Source: Bacteroidetes bacterium UBA6491 (GTDB lineage Bacteria > Bacteroidota > Bacteroidia > NS11-12g > UBA9320). Taken from it: 14,362 bases of DNA. The position numbers and the translations under genes are program-made. Below, in pieces: positions 7,972 through 14,362 of this stretch; position 1 is the first letter of the stretch, and every line of letters begins with the position of its first letter. The DNA is taken from contig DJML01000059.1 in the NCBI GenBank assembly GCA_002436505.1, forward strand, positions 15,379 to 29,740, written 5' to 3'. The notes under the pieces were generated by a model. That model did not search any database, had not been told where the DNA came from, and saw only the letters and a program-made list of their open reading frames with translations.

Positions 7972-9090
7972 ATGTCAGATCAATTTAAAATGGAAATCAT
8001 AGAGGTCATTGCACCGGGTGATTTCAAGTACTTCCTGGATGTTCCAAGATCCATTCATTCTTTTGATCCGAATTTTATCTCATTTATGGATCCGGATCTG
8101 GAGAAAATCCTCACTAAAAAAAATAAACGGGTAACAGGTAATAATCTTAAATTATGGATTGCCAAAGACGATGTCGGAGCTCCGCTAGGCAGAATAGCAG
8201 CATTCTTTGAAGAAGATAAGATCACTGGAGGTATCGGTTTTTTCGAATCCGTTGACAATAAACAAGTAAGTTCTTCTCTTTTTGATGTTGCGATGGAATT
8301 TTTGCGGCATAGCGGGATGCAGTATGTCAACGGGCCAATTAATTTCGGAGAAAGGGACAAATTCTGGGGTCTGCTGGTAAAGGGATTCAGGGCACCATTG
8401 TACCAGGACAATTATAACCCTCCCTATTATCAGGAACTCTTTGAATCCTATGGATTTCAACTAAAGTTCTCGCAAACTACATATGAAATTACGCCTGAAC
8501 TGTTTAAACCTGATAAAGTTAGAAAACAGGCTGACAAGATCGAGGAATCAGATGAGTACCGTATCGAACATTTCAAACGTCACAGTCTGGAAAGTTATGC
8601 CAACGATTTTGCACAAATTTATAATGCATCCTGGACGGAATATGAGCATTTTGAACCTTTGTCCAAAGAAAGGGTTATAAGCCTGATGGAGTCCTTGGAT
8701 CATATCATAAGAGAGGATCTGATCTGGTTTACATATCATAACGATCGTCCTGTTGCTTTTTATGTCAGCATAATTGATGTAAATCAGATATTAAAACATC
8801 TTAACGGAAAAATGAACATTTGGGGAATGCTGAAGTTTTTGTGGTATAAAAAATTTACAAAGGTGGACAGGGTCAAAGGTCTGGCCTTTGGTGTCGTTCC
8901 GGAATTTCAAGGAAAAGGTATTTACAGCGCAATGGTAATGCGTATGTATGAATTGATTAAAAACGATCCGTATCTGAAATCATCAGAATTATCCTGGATC
9001 GGTGATTTTAACCGAAGAATGCAAAACCTGCTTCGAGGCATCGGCGCTCAGGAATGCAAGGTGCATTATACCTATGAACTGAATCTTTGA
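7972..9090 (+). CDS. GNAT-like N-acyltransferase family protein
   Basis: This 372-residue soluble protein has no signal peptide or membrane segment. The C-terminal part (about 235-372) has the look of a GNAT acyl-CoA transferase fold. The strand LAFGVVPEF is followed by the acyl-CoA pyrophosphate loop QGKG at about 313-316 (family pattern Q/R-x2-G-x-G/A) and then a helix (IYSAMVMRMYEL). The N-terminal half contains motifs I recall from a conserved family of large GNAT proteins: GPINFGERDKFWG near 120-133 and PPYYQELFESYGF near 147-160. The substrate is not known for that family as far as I can recall. The next Met is at residue 7, so the start could be slightly later. It appears monocistronic: its neighbours are a divergent stress gene and a tRNA with its own promoter. 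Confidence 0.75.
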   Translation: MSDQFKMEIIEVIAPGDFKYFLDVPRSIHSFDPNFISFMDPDLEKILTKKNKRVTGNNLKLWIAKDDVGAPLGRIAAFFEEDKITGGIGFFESVDNKQVSSSLFDVAMEFLRHSGMQYVNGPINFGERDKFWGLLVKGFRAPLYQDNYNPPYYQELFESYGFQLKFSQTTYEITPELFKPDKVRKQADKIEESDEYRIEHFKRHSLESYANDFAQIYNASWTEYEHFEPLSKERVISLMESLDHIIREDLIWFTYHNDRPVAFYVSIIDVNQILKHLNGKMNIWGMLKFLWYKKFTKVDRVKGLAFGVVPEFQGKGIYSAMVMRMYELIKNDPYLKSSELSWIGDFNRRMQNLLRGIGAQECKVHYTYELNL

Positions 9091-9185
9091 TGCAAGGCGC
9101 CTTTTTTTAACTTTGTCGGAAATTTAAGGTCTAAACGCCGGTTTAGGCTGTAAGTTGGATATTTAAAAAAAATCAATATTCCTTT

Positions 9186-9216
9186 TTGAATATTAATTGT
9201 AATCTACCTACTTTTG
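9186..9216 (+). promoter_or_regulatory. Promoter of the tRNA-Lys gene
   Basis: TTG (9186-9188), a 20-base spacer and TACTTTTG (9209-9216) match the Bacteroidota promoter pattern exactly. The -7 element ends 22 bases before the tRNA. The -33 TTG overlaps one arm of an AT-rich inverted repeat (AATATTC at 9175-9181 with GAATATT at 9188-9194). Confidence 0.75.
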
Positions 9217-9238
9217 CACCTCCAAAAAACGGAGGGAA

Positions 9239-9311
9239 GAGTCAGTAGCTCAGTTGGTAGAGCATCTCCCTTTTAAGGAGGTGGTCCTGGGTTCGAGTCC
9301 CAGCTGACTCA
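9239..9311 (+). tRNA. tRNA-Lys (anticodon TTT)
   Basis: This is a complete 73-base cloverleaf. Acceptor GAGTCAG pairs with CTGACTC, with discriminator A9311. The D arm is GCTC/GAGC around AGTTGGTA. The anticodon stem TCTCC/GGAGG encloses the loop CTTTTAA, with TTT at 9272-9274 reading AAA and AAG lysine codons. The variable loop is TGGTC and the T arm is CTGGG-TTCGAGT-CCCAG. All stems pair fully apart from a T.G at the top of the anticodon stem. CCA is not encoded. A promoter lies upstream and a terminator starts 8 bases downstream, so it is a single-gene unit. Confidence 0.97.
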
Positions 9312-9319
9312 CAAACAGT

Positions 9320-9351
9320 AAAAAGCCATTGGTAACAATGGCTTTTTTTTT
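9320..9351. terminator. Terminator after tRNA-Lys, probably bidirectional
   Basis: AAAAAGCCATTG (9320-9331) pairs perfectly with CAATGGCTTTTT (9336-9347) around a GTAA loop, followed by more T bases to 9351. The A run on the left gives a TTTTT tract on the minus strand as well. It could therefore also end the convergent membrane-protein gene, which stops at 9395. Confidence 0.9.
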
Positions 9352-9394
9352 ATATCTGAAATCACATATTGTTCAGTTATGCATCCGTTTTGCA

Positions 9395-9967
9395 CTAATG
9401 CCTTATTAGATTGATCGCTAAAACACTTGTGATGATATAGTAAACAAAAGGAGGCATGTCTTTGAAAATGACCATTAGTACGAACAATGCTATTCCACCA
9501 ATGGTAAACATCCATCCGATCCAGTCTGCCATGTCCGCATTTAAAAGCATCCATCCAACCATCACCATACCCACCTGCGTTAGCACACTGTAAATTGCGA
9601 AGAGATAGGGTGTGTTGTTCCCATATATGAATCCTTCAGGTGAAGAAATACGCTCAAGGCAACTCCAGAACCATAAAAATCCGCCGACGATCATAAGAAT
9701 TGATCCGATCTGCGCTCCCAATCCGCCTTCGACATTTTTCATCCCAAATGCGAGCACAGACAATCCGGCTACTGTAATAACTGCACCCCCCCCGAAGAAA
9801 ATGTGTCCTATGTCCCAGTAAATTTTTAGCCTGGTTATGATCTCAAGTTTCTTTTCCGGTGGGTCATTGCCAAATACCCTGGCGTACGGACCAAAAGCTG
9901 CAATTAGAAACAATAAAGAACCTATTGCTATTACCCAACCAATGAATTTGTGATTATCCGGTAGCAT
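9395..9967 (-). CDS. Six-helix integral membrane protein of unknown function
   Basis: This 190-residue protein is mostly hydrophobic, with about six predicted membrane helices: roughly 8-28, 50-75, 83-102, 117-140, 145-165 and 170-187. It has no signal peptide. The loop between helices 1 and 2 is charged (NDPPEKKLEIITRLK), and a short polar loop (ERISSPEGFIYGNN) lies between helices 3 and 4. I recognise no transport or enzyme motif and do not assign a family. It starts at the ATG at 9967 and has its own close promoter. It is therefore probably expressed independently of the outer-membrane gene 88 bases upstream. Confidence 0.8.
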   Translation of the reverse strand: MLPDNHKFIGWVIAIGSLLFLIAAFGPYARVFGNDPPEKKLEIITRLKIYWDIGHIFFGGGAVITVAGLSVLAFGMKNVEGGLGAQIGSILMIVGGFLWFWSCLERISSPEGFIYGNNTPYLFAIYSVLTQVGMVMVGWMLLNADMADWIGWMFTIGGIALFVLMVIFKDMPPFVYYIITSVLAINLIRH

Positions 9968-9989
9968 ATTTAATCATGTTGGTTCATGT

Positions 9990-10017
9990 CAAATATAATT
10001 CATGTTTAAACTAACAA
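9990..10017 (-). promoter_or_regulatory. Promoter of the six-helix membrane protein gene
   Basis: On the minus strand TTG (10017-10015), a 17-base spacer and TATATTTG (9997-9990) match the Bacteroidota promoter pattern exactly. The -7 element ends 22 bases before the ATG, predicting a leader of about 17 bases. Confidence 0.7.
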
Positions 10018-10055
10018 AGTATTTCCTACAATGAATTTGGTCGGGAAAGATGGTA

Positions 10056-12239
10056 TTAAACCGCGAATCGCCAGATCAGTTTGCCTATGATTGTACTCCT
10101 TTTAGCAAAGAAAATGGCTTTCTCGGTATCATAGACCTGGTTTAGAATAAGGTAGAAATCGGTTCCAATCACTGGTATTAACCTCAACCTGAAGTTTAAG
10201 ATCATTTCTTCATCCGTGCTGCTCCATTGTCCAAGCATTGAACCAAATACGTTTGGCGTAATGGCATAGGCGATCCTCGTTCCGATCAGATCGGTCTGAA
10301 AACTGCCTTCATCTAACAATACCGTATTGTTCTCAAAATTTACAGCGATACTGAAGTATTTCATGGCACGCCACAGAATTTCTGTCTGGCTCTGGTAAGC
10401 GCGTCCATTGTAGAATTCCCCCCAGGACCAGTTTGTGCTCGCCGACATTGTCCTTCCGTCAAATGTGCCGCCACTGACGGACCATTCACGCCAACGATAA
10501 ACCCCTTTCTGCAGAATGATTTCCGGATATATCTCAAAATCAGCAAGCAATCCTTCTGTCTTGAACACATGATTAAAAGCAAAATACTCACCGCTTCTGG
10601 TCTCAAAGCCAAATAACCGTGTAGAATACTCGAATGTCTGTAACTTCCTTGTGTCGTTGTATTGTGTGATAGTCAATATGCCCGGCTGAAAGTCAAACTG
10701 TCGAATCCATTTGAACCTGTTCTTAGGCCTGGGCCGGTAAGCTACCAAGGCAAAATTTTCTATAAAATTCTGACGCCGTAACAATCCTATTTCTGGATTG
10801 AACGGTTCAGGACTTTTCTGTGTTGAGGTAAAAACCTGCCACTTGTCGTTGCTGTAATGCAAATATGCCCTGTATGCGTAGGCGTCTCTAATAAAAGATG
10901 TATCTGTATTGTATGTTGTTATCAATGCAACGCCGACATCAAGATTCTTGTTCTTTAAAAACTCTGAAGTGCTGTACCTTCCGTTTATTCCGGTTGTGGT
11001 GTGCCACCTGTTTTTAATAAATGTGTTTGCAGTCATGGCCCCGACTATACTTTGCTTGCCTACATCCTGTCTCCAGCTTGCAATTGAATAATTTTTTGTG
11101 GGTTGCTCATTCATTTCAGCTGTCTGGATACTCATTACCCCAATGGTCCTGTTTTGTTCCTTGCCTAGCAAGCGAGCGCCTGCAATTATTGGAACGGCAT
11201 TCCGGTTCTCGTCAAGACCTATTCTTCTTGAATAAAATGGGGTGATCCTGTTTCCCCCGAACCCCATGTCAAAGAAATCTGCCCCTTCAAGAAAGAATTC
11301 CCTTAATTCAGGGAAAAACAACGGGAATCTTGTAATGTTTACCTGTTGACGATCAGACTCTACCTGTGCAAAGTCTGTGTTGAACGTAAGATTTAAACGG
11401 TAGGTAGGGGACAGCAGGTAGTTGATATCACCTCCGGCATTGGCAACTCCTCTGTTCCTGCCGTTGAAATTCTCTCCTCCGGCCAATCCATACGGCTTAA
11501 ACTCGACAAATGTTTTATCGCGTATCCTGTCAAGGCCCGTCAGGGTTCCGGCCGTGTTCACTCTTTCTATGGAATTGTTGCGGCTCCATCCTTGCCATAA
11601 AACCTGTTCTCTCTTACGTCGAATGTTCCTTTCAAAATTTACTCCCCAGGTATGTTGAACCTGCCCTGTTCTGTATTTTAAGGTGTAAAATGGGATCCTG
11701 AACTCTGCAAACCATCCTTCATTGGTGACAGTGGTCTTTACGTCCCAAACGCCATTCCAGTATATATTGGAAGATGCCCCGTTGTTAAAGGTCTGCAAAT
11801 CCGTTCTTGCACCATTAGGGTTTGTGATAAACACGAACCCATTTCTTTTATCGTTGTAAGTGTCAAAAATGATCATGAAGTTGTCGTCCAAAGAATAGTC
11901 GAAATCTCGGTTCATCTCTTTGGCAATAATTTTCTGAGGATCTGAATCATAACACCAGACGCCAACATAAAGGAAATTATCATCATAGAGGATGGCTACC
12001 TCTGTACGTTCAGTTGATGCTTCTCCGAAATTAAGTTCCCTTTGGGTGAAGTTGGAAATTTTATCCGCAATGAACCATGCCTCTTCATCTAAGATGCCAT
12101 CAAAGTTTATTGTCTGATCAATTAGGGTCGCGCTTAGAGTAGAGGGTTCAGATACCTGGGAAAAAGTATAAACATGCCATAATACCCCGCACAATGCCAA
12201 GGAAATATTACGGAATGTATATTTCAATTTTTGATTCAA
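10056..12239 (-). CDS. DUF5916 / CBM9-like outer-membrane protein
   Basis: This 727-residue exported protein has a signal peptide (about 1-27, ending VYTFSQ). Residues about 35-200 form a CBM9-like beta domain of the kind found in this family (INFDGILDEEAWFIAD, LYVGVWCYD, EGWFAEFRIPF). The rest is an outer-membrane-barrel-like region with alternating strands and the family-typical stretch RFPLFFPELREFFLEGADFF near 317-336. It ends in an aromatic strand (KLIWRFAV), as outer-membrane barrels do. DUF5916 proteins are widespread in Bacteroidota. I know of no firmly established function, and the CBM9-like part does not prove sugar binding. No ATG is available at the N-terminus: the start must be TTG at 12239, or TTG at 12227, which would begin KYTFRN. 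It lies 103 bases after a His-rich lipoprotein gene with no clear terminator between, so it may be co-transcribed with the metal-related genes upstream. Confidence 0.88.
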   Translation of the reverse strand: MNQKLKYTFRNISLALCGVLWHVYTFSQVSEPSTLSATLIDQTINFDGILDEEAWFIADKISNFTQRELNFGEASTERTEVAILYDDNFLYVGVWCYDSDPQKIIAKEMNRDFDYSLDDNFMIIFDTYNDKRNGFVFITNPNGARTDLQTFNNGASSNIYWNGVWDVKTTVTNEGWFAEFRIPFYTLKYRTGQVQHTWGVNFERNIRRKREQVLWQGWSRNNSIERVNTAGTLTGLDRIRDKTFVEFKPYGLAGGENFNGRNRGVANAGGDINYLLSPTYRLNLTFNTDFAQVESDRQQVNITRFPLFFPELREFFLEGADFFDMGFGGNRITPFYSRRIGLDENRNAVPIIAGARLLGKEQNRTIGVMSIQTAEMNEQPTKNYSIASWRQDVGKQSIVGAMTANTFIKNRWHTTTGINGRYSTSEFLKNKNLDVGVALITTYNTDTSFIRDAYAYRAYLHYSNDKWQVFTSTQKSPEPFNPEIGLLRRQNFIENFALVAYRPRPKNRFKWIRQFDFQPGILTITQYNDTRKLQTFEYSTRLFGFETRSGEYFAFNHVFKTEGLLADFEIYPEIILQKGVYRWREWSVSGGTFDGRTMSASTNWSWGEFYNGRAYQSQTEILWRAMKYFSIAVNFENNTVLLDEGSFQTDLIGTRIAYAITPNVFGSMLGQWSSTDEEMILNFRLRLIPVIGTDFYLILNQVYDTEKAIFFAKRSTIIGKLIWRFAV

Positions 12240-12342
12240 CGGCGCGAAGATACACCAGTACGATCAATGTCTGGATTACTAAACTGCCTACGGTTCAAAT
12301 ACTGTGCGCCCTGAAATCGGGAAAAAGCTGTCGAAAGCCTAT

Positions 12343-12777
12343 TTATAAGGGTTGACAGGTAAACCTGGTGGTGTCTTTTACAGCTGCTCCTTCATGTGTG
12401 GATGAAGAGATGATCAGGTCCATATTTGAACTCTGTGTTACATTGTTGACCCAGAAGGTATCAATGTGCGCACTGGGCCCGGTATGAACGTGGCCGTGCG
12501 CAATGAATACCCTCTTTAAGGCAGTCATGTCATTTATTTCAACGTAGTATTCATGCAAAGTATGCTGACTCGCAATAGAGGCAGATATCCATACCGTATC
12601 GCCATGGTTGAAATCCTGGTTGTCAGCCGGTTGATTTACCGTGACAACAATTGCTCCATTGGTGTTGTTGTCTGGTTTTGGGTCGTCATTTTTACACCCT
12701 GTGACCCCAAGACCAAGTATAAGAACAGTACCCATGACTGTCTTATTAATATATTTAAGTTTTGATTTTAAATTCAT
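12343..12777 (-). CDS. His-rich lipoprotein, putative metal-binding (DUF4625-like?)
   Basis: This 144-residue protein has a type II signal peptide ending in the lipobox VTGC, so C28 would be lipidated. It is then followed by an acidic Asn/Asp/Pro linker typical of Bacteroidota surface or periplasmic lipoproteins. The remainder (about 42-144) looks like one Ig-type beta sandwich. It contains eight histidines (58, 72, 75, 94, 96, 98, 104, 128). The cluster HGHVH at 94-98 plus H104 resembles a transition-metal site. The layout reminds me of DUF4625 proteins, but I cannot confirm this by search. Its start lies 12 bases after the stop of the CxxCxC protein gene, so the two are almost certainly co-transcribed. 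Role proposed, not shown: metal capture or delivery at the envelope. Confidence 0.8.
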   Translation of the reverse strand: MNLKSKLKYINKTVMGTVLILGLGVTGCKNDDPKPDNNTNGAIVVTVNQPADNQDFNHGDTVWISASIASQHTLHEYYVEINDMTALKRVFIAHGHVHTGPSAHIDTFWVNNVTQSSNMDLIISSSTHEGAAVKDTTRFTCQPL

Positions 12778-12789
12778 TTGTTTATTTAA

Positions 12790-13716
12790 TTATCTATTAA
12801 AAACGCGGGTTATTGACATTTGCCAAACATTATTGTTAATAACATGATTATCAGCTTGTTCCTGATCAATTGGCAGTGAACAGGCAACATCAGCCATCCA
12901 GTTTTTCCAGAGAAAACGTGCACCGGGAGCTGCATCAAATACATGACCGCCTGTAAACTCTATTTCTTCATCTTTCCACTGGTTTGGGGTAGAATGTAAG
13001 AATCTTGAACGGACAAAAGGCTGTACACTAAGATTTCCCCTGGTTGATATATTTCTTAAGACTTCGATCTGCCCGATCTGGGTTCTTCCATATTTGTATT
13101 CGTCATTGCTTTTCCCATTCATCCAGCAGGTATACTGACCACTAATTTGCCATTTATTCAATTGTACACTGGTGCTTAAGATGACATTCACATCTATAGA
13201 ACCTGTACCTCTTTGAAGAATTGGTGCAACCAGCCCTTCTCCGACCTCAGGACCTTTGTCTTTGCTCGTAGGAAGTTTAAGGCCCCCGATAACTCTGAAC
13301 CTCATAGATCTTAGCTTAAGGCTGTCAGAAAAAACAGGTTGGCTCCACCCTGTGTAAAAGCTAATGTCGCCTGTACCAGAAACTTTTTGATTGTAATCCT
13401 CCATCTCTGATTCCTGGGAATTTACCAGATATGGAATATTCATTGCCAGGATCATTCTCTTTTTTAAAATATACTGGCCAAATGCAGAGAATCTTATGAT
13501 TTGCTCGGTGGAGTGATTATCAATGTCAGGCCTCAGCAAATTTACCGGGTGGGTTGTGGTCAAACTTCTTGACTCACATCTCATGGCAATCAAAGTTTTA
13601 TCAACCTGGGATCCAAAACTGAAGGATCCGGTATTGCTTGCACAGGCACATGAATTGCAGCCAAGTGCTTTTAGGCTACCTGTTAACAGGATAGCTAAAA
13701 TGCTTAAATATTTCAT
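12790..13716 (-). CDS. Exported CxxCxC-start outer-membrane transporter-like protein
   Basis: This 308-residue protein begins with a signal peptide (about 1-19). The presumed mature end is C20-N-S-C23-A-C25, a compact three-cysteine motif, with C47 soon after. Residue C20 is preceded by ALG, a poor but possible lipobox, so it could instead be a lipoprotein. The rest alternates polar and hydrophobic residues in a barrel-like way. It includes GTGDISFY and RGTGSIDVNVI, which resemble the MetA-pathway/phenol-degradation transporter-like family, and it ends with the aromatic-containing strand VWQMSITRVFNR. I recall related Bacteroidota proteins starting with CDACGC-like motifs near copper-handling genes, but this is memory, not a search. 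It sits 40 bases after the CxGKC protein gene and 12 bases before the lipoprotein gene, all on one strand. Transport or metal sensing at the outer membrane is plausible. Confidence 0.75.
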   Translation of the reverse strand: MKYLSILAILLTGSLKALGCNSCACASNTGSFSFGSQVDKTLIAMRCESRSLTTTHPVNLLRPDIDNHSTEQIIRFSAFGQYILKKRMILAMNIPYLVNSQESEMEDYNQKVSGTGDISFYTGWSQPVFSDSLKLRSMRFRVIGGLKLPTSKDKGPEVGEGLVAPILQRGTGSIDVNVILSTSVQLNKWQISGQYTCWMNGKSNDEYKYGRTQIGQIEVLRNISTRGNLSVQPFVRSRFLHSTPNQWKDEEIEFTGGHVFDAAPGARFLWKNWMADVACSLPIDQEQADNHVINNNVWQMSITRVFNR

Positions 13717-13744
13717 TTTAAGTGATTAAGGTGTATAATTTGGG

Positions 13745-13771
13745 CAGCCGGTTTATTTAAACAACCGGCTG
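13745..13771. repeat. Perfect 9-bp hairpin over the stop codon of the CxGKC gene
   Basis: CAGCCGGTT (13745-13753) and AACCGGCTG (13763-13771) pair perfectly around a 9-base loop. The minus-strand TAA stop of the upstream gene (13759-13757) lies in the loop. No T tract follows in either direction. It may be an mRNA processing or stability element, or an attenuator, rather than a terminator. Confidence 0.6.
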
Positions 13772-14122
13772 TGGTGGATGAAATACACCGGACGGATACG
13801 ACTCATGATCCGTGTTCAAAAGAAATGAAAATGCAATATTATCGGATGCCAACAGCTGATGGCCAATGCTGAAAATGTCTATTATGCAAGGATCAGTAAA
13901 TCGAAGTTCTATCGTAGGGATCCCTTCTTTCTCTTTATCCTCTTTGATCTGTTTTTTAATGTGACATTTCCCCTCACATTTCAGGGTGGGTTTGGATTTA
14001 TTGATACAGAAAAGTTCGGTTATTTTATTCTTTTGAAGTGAATAGTTCAGCCATGTCAAACCTGTCTGGAAATTTCCCGCCAGAAGGAAAAACAAAACAG
14101 ATATTGCAAGAGCCTTTTTCAC
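13757..14122 (-). CDS. Small exported Cys-rich protein with CxGKC motif
   Basis: This 121-residue protein begins with a hydrophobic signal-like segment (about 1-24). It is followed by a cysteine cluster: C39 in FCINK, then C49-E-G-K-C53-H54 and a Lys/Glu-rich helix (KKQIKEDKEKEGI). C79 follows later. The C-terminal end is HPPQPVV, with H115. I recall a Bacteroidota family of small proteins with the same order (C-x-N-K, C-x-G-K-C, then a terminal HPP motif), without an assigned function. The paired cysteines and neighbouring histidines suggest metal or disulfide chemistry outside the cytoplasm. The start is the GTG at 14122. The ATG two bases upstream is in another frame and meets TGA at once, and no other ATG precedes the signal segment. 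It is the first gene of a unit with the CxxCxC protein and the His-rich lipoprotein. Confidence 0.75.
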   Translation of the reverse strand: MKKALAISVLFFLLAGNFQTGLTWLNYSLQKNKITELFCINKSKPTLKCEGKCHIKKQIKEDKEKEGIPTIELRFTDPCIIDIFSIGHQLLASDNIAFSFLLNTDHESYPSGVFHPPQPVV

Positions 14123-14126
14123 ATGG

Positions 14127-14160
14127 CAAAATTAGATCAATAAAAGGACCAATTTAGCAA
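14127..14160 (-). promoter_or_regulatory. Putative promoter of the Cys/His-rich gene unit
   Basis: TAATTTTG (14134-14127) on the minus strand is an exact -7 match. A TTG at 14160-14158 stands 23 bases before it, and another TTG 15 bases before it is out of range. The -7 element ends only four bases before the GTG start, so the predicted transcript would be practically leaderless. This makes the call less certain. Confidence 0.45.
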
Positions 14161-14180
14161 ATCCATTTGTGACTTTTATC

Positions 14181-14197
14181 ATGTAAACATATGTAAA
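14181..14197. repeat. Tandem ATGTAAA direct repeats, 10-bp period
   Basis: ATGTAAA occurs at 14181-14187 and 14191-14197, exactly one helical turn apart. A third, partial copy (ATGTAAT) lies at 14224-14230. The repeats stand between the divergent starts at 14122 and 14324. Their phasing suits a dimeric activator such as a response regulator, but the AT-rich context means chance is possible. Confidence 0.3.
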
Positions 14198-14276
14198 TAT
14201 TCTCCGTTTGACGTTCTAATTTTATGTAATAAAATCCATTTCTATTTTAAAAAACCACTATTCTGTTGACAACGAA

Positions 14277-14308
14277 TTGCCCATTTGTTCCCCAAGTGCT
14301 TATTTTTG
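14277..14308 (+). promoter_or_regulatory. Promoter of the gene starting at 14324
   Basis: TTG (14277-14279), a 21-base spacer and TATTTTTG (14301-14308) match the Bacteroidota promoter pattern exactly. The -7 element ends 15 bases before the ATG at 14324, which supports that ATG as a real start. Confidence 0.65.
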
Positions 14309-14323
14309 CCAAAATTTTATTGT

Positions 14324-14362
14324 ATGGATTTGAAAAAATCATTGTTGATCATTGGGGCTGTC
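14324..14362 (+). CDS. Start of a gene cut by the window end, probably exported
   Basis: Thirteen codons are visible: MDLKKSLLIIGAV, running open to the edge. Two lysines followed by a hydrophobic run look like the start of a signal peptide or membrane anchor. A well-formed promoter lies 15 bases upstream. It diverges from the Cys/His-rich unit and may share its control region. Function cannot be judged. Confidence 0.6.
   Translation, partial: MDLKKSLLIIGAV

Noticed and set aside
8055..8411. 118-residue minus-strand ORF opposite the acyltransferase
   Set aside because: It is antisense to a conserved-looking coding region and has no independent signals.
9094..9108. AAGGCGCCTT followed by a T run, as a terminator for the acyltransferase gene
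   Set aside because: The palindrome has no room for a loop beyond a 3-bp stem with a 4-base loop, too weak to call.
9131..9146. CTAAAC-GCCG-GTTTAG hairpin
   Set aside because: It is a six-base stem with no T tract and no positional relation to a gene start; possibly chance.
12310..12342. Weak stem plus T run downstream of the His-rich lipoprotein gene, as a terminator
   Set aside because: On the minus strand the stem before the TTTTT run pairs only about three bases, so I see no reliable stop between this gene and the DUF5916 gene.
1..14362. CRISPR arrays, insertion sequences, prophage or integrase genes
   Set aside because: I found no regularly spaced repeats, transposase motifs, terminal inverted repeats or phage-like genes; the two tRNA regions show no flanking integrase or duplicated tRNA end.

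Overview
The window looks like ordinary chromosome of a Bacteroidota bacterium. The main evidence is two proteins with Por-type (type IX secretion) C-terminal domains, an outer-membrane protein of the DUF5916/CBM9-like type, weak or absent Shine-Dalgarno sites, and several exact matches to the Bacteroidota promoter pattern TTG-N17..23-TAnnTTTG. I cannot place it more finely than phylum. I see no phage, transposon or CRISPR.

Layout. Bases 1-81 hold the 3' end of a tRNA and its terminator. Bases 430-5181 (+) encode two secreted cargo proteins: a large M36-type metallopeptidase with an inserted PA domain, and an unidentified secreted protein. A symmetrical hairpin at 5281-5314 separates them from a minus-strand pair: a MacA/HlyD-like efflux adaptor with no transporter genes beside it, and a tandem-domain universal stress protein. 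A 389-base divergent spacer leads to a plus-strand GNAT-like acyltransferase. A tRNA-Lys(TTT) follows, with a clear promoter and a terminator that it seems to share with a convergent six-helix membrane protein.

Bases 9395-14122 are all minus strand. Reading in the direction of transcription: a small exported Cys-rich protein (CxGKC motif), an exported barrel-like protein with a CxxCxC N-terminus, a His-rich lipoprotein (HGHVH motif), a large DUF5916 outer-membrane protein, and the six-helix membrane protein, which has its own promoter. The first three are tightly packed and each carries a conspicuous soft-metal ligand cluster outside the cytoplasm. I propose they form a small envelope metal-handling (perhaps copper or zinc) unit. 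This is the best candidate here for an undescribed system, but the function is inference. A divergent gene begins at 14324, and the space between carries 10-bp-phased direct repeats that could bind a regulator.

Three of the eleven coding starts appear to be non-ATG (GTG at 6531, TTG at 12239, GTG at 14122). The first gene was also shortened from an upstream TTG to the ATG at 430, because that is where a normal signal peptide begins.
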